Source: Paucilactobacillus suebicus DSM 5007 = KCTC 3549
GTDB taxonomy: Bacteria; Bacillota; Bacilli; Lactobacillales; Lactobacillaceae
Direction of reading: 5' to 3'
Length of the DNA: 54,637 nucleotides
Assembly (NCBI RefSeq): GCF_001434475.1
Contig: NZ_AZGF01000015.1
Coordinates: 1 to 54,637, forward strand
This document shows positions 51,322-54,637 of this stretch, one piece after another (positions within the stretch are counted from its first letter, which is position 1; every line of letters begins with the position of its first letter). The position numbers were made by a program, and so were the translations under genes. The notes below the pieces were generated by a model. That model worked only from the letters and a program-made list of their open reading frames with translations. It was not told where the DNA came from and made no database searches.

Positions 51322-52611
51322 ATGCGTCGTTATCGGTCAATACGTCTTAGTTTGGGATGGCAGATTGTCATCGGGTTAATTTTAGGTATTATTGCAGGGG
51401 TTATTTTTTATAAGAACACGGCAGCGATTAAGGTAATGTCCAACCTAGGGACCATGTTTATCAGCATGATTCAAATGATTGTTCTACCAATTGTTGTTTC
51501 ATGTTTGACTGTCGGAATTGCCGGCATGGGTGATGTACATAAATTAGGTCGTGTTGGTGTCAAAACCCTAGTATATTTTGAAATTATGACTACCATTGCC
51601 ATTGTTATTGGTTTGATTGTCGGTAACGTAACTCAAATTGGGACGTTTATTGATATTCATCAGCTACATGCGACTGATATTTCGCAGTATATGTCGACGG
51701 CTAAATCAGCATCTTCTCATTCTGGAATCTGGGATACAATCATGAGCATTATCCCGACTAACTTCTTCAAGGCCCTGTCGACTGGCGACATGATGCCAGT
51801 CATTTTCTTCTCAGTCTTCTTTGGACTGGGAACTGCGGCTATTGGTGAGCGTGGTAAGATCATTGTTGATTTTTTACAAGCTGTTTCAGAAGTTATGTTC
51901 AAGGTAACTAACTGGGTCATGAAATTTGCTCCAATTGGTGTCTTTGGATTGATCGGGATGACATTAGCAGAAATGGGAATTAGTGCATTGCTGCCACTGG
52001 GACTATTTGTGCTGGTGACATATGCGACAATGGCATTTTTTATTGTGTTTGTTTTGGGAACCGTGGCCCGAATTTTCCATGTGAAGTTCTGGAAGCTGAT
52101 GAGTGTTGTTAAAGAAGAATTTATTATTGCCTTTTCAACAGCATCTTCTGAAGCAACCTTACCTCGTTTAATTGATAAGATGCATAAATTTGGCGTGAGC
52201 GAAGGAATTGTTTCATTTGTTATACCAACAGGATATACATTCAACCTTGATGGATCAGCAATTTACCAATCATTAGCTGCATTATTCTTGGCACAAGCCT
52301 ACGGGATCCACTTAACAATTGCCCATCAAATTACATTACTGGTTGTGTTAATGATTACTTCAAAGGGAATGGCTGGTGTTCCCGGTGCCTCGTTTGTTGT
52401 TCTATTAGCCACTGTGTCAACGATTGGTGTACCAATGTCTGGGTTGACTTTTATTGCCGGCATTGATCGTTTTGTTGATATGGCCAGAACTTCTGTTAAC
52501 GTTGTTGGTAACTCTGTTGCTACAATCGTAATTGGAAAATCTGAGCATGAATTTGATGACGAAAAGAACGCCAAGTATTTAGAAACTTTTGATAAACCGA
52601 AAAAGGCTTGA
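51322..52611 (+). CDS. Dicarboxylate/amino acid:cation symporter (DAACS family)
   Basis: The 429-residue protein has about eight membrane helices and two re-entrant hairpins: FSTASSEATLPRLIDK (serine-rich hairpin HP1), the substrate and sodium site VIPTGYTFNLDGSAIYQ, and MTSKGMAGVPGASFVVLLAT (hairpin HP2). The family imports glutamate, aspartate or C4 dicarboxylates with protons or sodium. AGGAGGATG precedes the ATG. It is followed after 14 bases by pepF, so both may share a transcript. Confidence 0.93.
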   Translation: MRRYRSIRLSLGWQIVIGLILGIIAGVIFYKNTAAIKVMSNLGTMFISMIQMIVLPIVVSCLTVGIAGMGDVHKLGRVGVKTLVYFEIMTTIAIVIGLIVGNVTQIGTFIDIHQLHATDISQYMSTAKSASSHSGIWDTIMSIIPTNFFKALSTGDMMPVIFFSVFFGLGTAAIGERGKIIVDFLQAVSEVMFKVTNWVMKFAPIGVFGLIGMTLAEMGISALLPLGLFVLVTYATMAFFIVFVLGTVARIFHVKFWKLMSVVKEEFIIAFSTASSEATLPRLIDKMHKFGVSEGIVSFVIPTGYTFNLDGSAIYQSLAALFLAQAYGIHLTIAHQITLLVVLMITSKGMAGVPGASFVVLLATVSTIGVPMSGLTFIAGIDRFVDMARTSVNVVGNSVATIVIGKSEHEFDDEKNAKYLETFDKPKKA

Positions 52612-52625
52612 GAGGAATGATTTAA

Positions 52626-54430
52626 TTGGCTGATAAACAACTACCCAGTAGAGATGAAGTTGCTGACAACCTGAAATGGAATCTGGCATTATTATTTGAC
52701 TCAGATGATCAAATGCGCCAAGCACTCAACCAGACTGCTGAATCCGTTCAGGAGTTTACCCAGTTAGAGGGACATGTGGGTGAGAATGCCACTAATTTAT
52801 TGACAGCATTACAAACATCAAAACGAATTGATGAACAGCTGGAGCGCGAGTATGTGTATGCGTTCATGCGTCGTGATAGTGATACTACAGACACTGAGGC
52901 TGTTGGTATCTATGGTGAAGCGGCTAACGCTCTCAGCAAAATTAGTGCGCAAATGGCGTTTTTGGATCCTGAAATTATTGCTATCGATGAAGATACGTTA
53001 AAAGAGTACCAAAGTACTGATCATGCATTTGATGAGTTTAAATTTGAACTTGAACAATTACGTAGTCAACGTGACCATATTTTATCTGATAAGGAAGAAA
53101 AACTTCTTAGTCGTGTTAATAAGGCGCTCGATGGTGCAGAAGAAATATATAACACCCTTAACGATGCAGATTTGTCTTTCGGTAAGGTACATGACGATAA
53201 TGGTGATTTGGTTGAATTAACTCATGGGAATCGTAGCCAATTCACTGAATCCCAGCATCGTGAAGTTCGCAAAGAGGCTACTTTGGCATATGAAAAGCCG
53301 TATTATGATTTACGTAACACGTTTGCACAGACTTTCAATAGTTTGTGGGATCTCAAAATACACAGGCGGAGATTCGACATTATGATAGTGCCCGTCAAGC
53401 TTCACTTTCAGGTAATCACATAGACGAGAGCGTCTATGATACATTGGTAAAGAGTGTTAATGACCATATGTCACTGTCACATCGTTGGTATGCAATGAAG
53501 AAAAAAAGCCTAGGTTTGGATACGATGTATAAGTATGACATTAACGTACCACTAGCGGGCGAAGATTTCTTAAAGACTAACTTTGAAGATGGCAAGAAGA
53601 TGACGTTAGATGCGTTAAATATTCTTGGATCTGAGTACATTGATGGATTAAAAAAGGAATTTGATAATCGCTGGATTGATGCTGCAGAAAACAAAGGAAA
53701 GCGTTCCGGCGGATATCAAATTAGCGTGTATGATGCCAATCCGTTTATTTTGTTGAATTGGACTGATAAGTTGTACAGTACTTATGTTTTGGCTCATGAA
53801 TCAGGACATGCCATGCATAGTTATTTTTCGTCGCAGAATCAGCCGTCGCAGTATGCGGATGCACCCATTTTCTTGGCAGAAGTAGCGTCAACTTTTAATG
53901 AAAATATTCTGACTGACTATTTGCTTGAAAAATATAGTGATAACAAGCAAATTTCAATTTTTATTTTGGAACAGTATATTACTGGTTTTATTGGTACAAT
54001 TTATCGCCAAACACAATTTGCAGAGTTTGAACACCAAGCCTATACGGCCGAACAGAATGGTACGACGTTGACTGCCGATTTCTTAGACAAATTGAGTGGC
54101 GACCTGGTAAACAAGTACTATGGGCCAGCAATTAAAGAAACGGGTACTAGAACGCAAAGCTGGGCGTATGTACCGCATTTCTATATGAACTACTATGTAT
54201 ATCAGTATGCAACGTCATGGGCCGTTTCTACGGCGCTATCTAATAGAGTATGGAATCGTGAAGACGGTGCGTTAGACAATTATTTCAACTTTTTAAAGGC
54301 GGGCGGATCAGACTATCCGGTTAACACCTTGAAAAAGGCAGGAGTAGATGTGACTGATGATGAGTATCTCAAACAGGCATTTGCGGTGTTTGAGAAACGA
54401 CTGGATCAGATGGAAGATTTACTAAAGTAA
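52626..54430 (+). pseudogene. pepF: Oligoendopeptidase F family gene, interrupted by a single-base frameshift
   Basis: Two overlapping frames (52626-53423 and from 53345) together encode about 601 residues of one M3-type metallopeptidase. The first frame reads through LRNTFAQTFNSL, then goes out of frame. The second resumes at VGSQNTQAEIRHYDSARQAS and contains the zinc motif HESGHAMHSYF (53795 onward). One base is missing near GTTTGTGGGA at about 53341-53350, or this is a sequencing error. The start is TTG 52626 behind GAGAGGAA. PepF cleaves oligopeptides of 7-17 residues in the cytoplasm. As read, no intact enzyme is made. Confidence 0.85.
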
Positions 54431-54438
54431 GATACGAA

Positions 54439-54566
54439 GGAAACACGGTTTGAGACCGATGTGTAAGGAGGCAATGATGGGTAAGCGCTGTGCTTGCACT
54501 TAGTCATCATTGCCTCCTTACACGTTAGGTCTCAGTGTTTCCGGATTTCAGTTAGCCTAAGAGATA
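54439..54566 (+). repeat. 3'-UTR hairpin element, copy F
   Basis: GGAAACAC (54439-54446), bulge GGTTT (54447-54451), GAGACC, then GGTCTC, single A, GTGTTTCC (54535-54542). The inner stem is GTGTAAGGAGGCAATGATG / CATCATTGCCTCCTTACAC. The tail is GGATTTCAGTTAGCC. It begins 9 bases after the pepF stop. From 54567 to the window end nothing else is recognised. Confidence 0.8.
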
Positions 54567-54637
54567 TATCCAGATAAAAAAGCATGTAAATAGGGCAAAT
54601 TACCTTTTTAGGTTCTTCGTCAAGAAGTACTGATATA

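Noticed and set aside
53345-54430. A separate peptidase gene starting at GTG 53345
   Set aside because: It begins in the middle of a conserved pepF block with no ribosome site; it is the downstream part of the frameshifted gene.

Overview
The window looks like a chromosomal segment of a low-GC Gram-positive bacterium of the Lactobacillaceae. The grounds are a KxYKxGKxW signal peptide with MucBP/Mub-type repeats and LPQTG anchors, a Gram-positive class II GalT, T-box control of tryptophan genes, FLP-type Crp/Fnr and DAACS genes, strong AGGAGG ribosome sites and AT-rich promoters. I cannot name the species. All of the gene content is chromosomal in style; I see no phage, insertion sequence, CRISPR, tRNA or rRNA.

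Layout: 1-6201 carries two related mucus-binding-type surface proteins, flanking a DegV gene and a small hypothetical/acetyltransferase pair. 6415-8687 is a polar amino acid (probably cystine) ABC importer. 9035-10729 is a divergent MFS exporter/HxlR regulator pair. 11021-13827 is a MarR regulator with a Gly/His-rich tail, a multidrug-type ABC exporter and a small monooxygenase. 13864-14622 holds a small unknown gene and a PEBP-family gene. 14706-22444 is a complete tryptophan biosynthesis locus, trpEG then trpDCFBA, each half preceded by its own promoter and a very long Trp T-box leader. 22981-25749 carries Mn transport (mntH), a universal stress protein and a CadD-like transporter.

26147-33875 is a complete-looking sulfoquinovose cassette of the transaldolase (SFT) type: sulfoquinovosidase with all the known sulfonate-binding residues, aldehyde dehydrogenase, GPH transporter, transaldolase, DUF4867 protein and fucose-isomerase-like isomerase. 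It is followed by an attenuator-preceded MFS gene, a tyrosine phosphatase, an SGNH hydrolase, a secreted DUF1002 protein and a quinone-oxidoreductase-like gene. 40023-44109 is the galKTR locus with a palindromic operator and a cre site. 44193-48838 is a polyphosphate operon (degenerate Ppx-like protein, Ppk, Ppx). It ends with an FLP-type regulator, an iron alcohol dehydrogenase, a DAACS symporter and a frameshifted oligoendopeptidase F.

The most unusual signal is not a gene. At least six long hairpins (about 100-120 nt) begin within about 15 nt of the stop codon of plus-strand genes (after the ABC ATPase, trpA, the DUF1002 gene, galK, ppx and pepF; the ppx copy even pairs its own stop codon). 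Five share a design: an outer stem, a one-sided bulge G(GG)TTT on the 5' arm facing nothing or a single A, an inner stem whose sequence differs in every copy but stays complementary, and a 3' tail related to ATTTCAGCAATAAAG. They lack U-tracts, so they are not ordinary terminators. Two clusters have grown by tandem duplication of a 100-109 bp unit. A hairpin with the same bulge lies inside each of the two trp T-box leaders. This is the best candidate here for an undescribed element.
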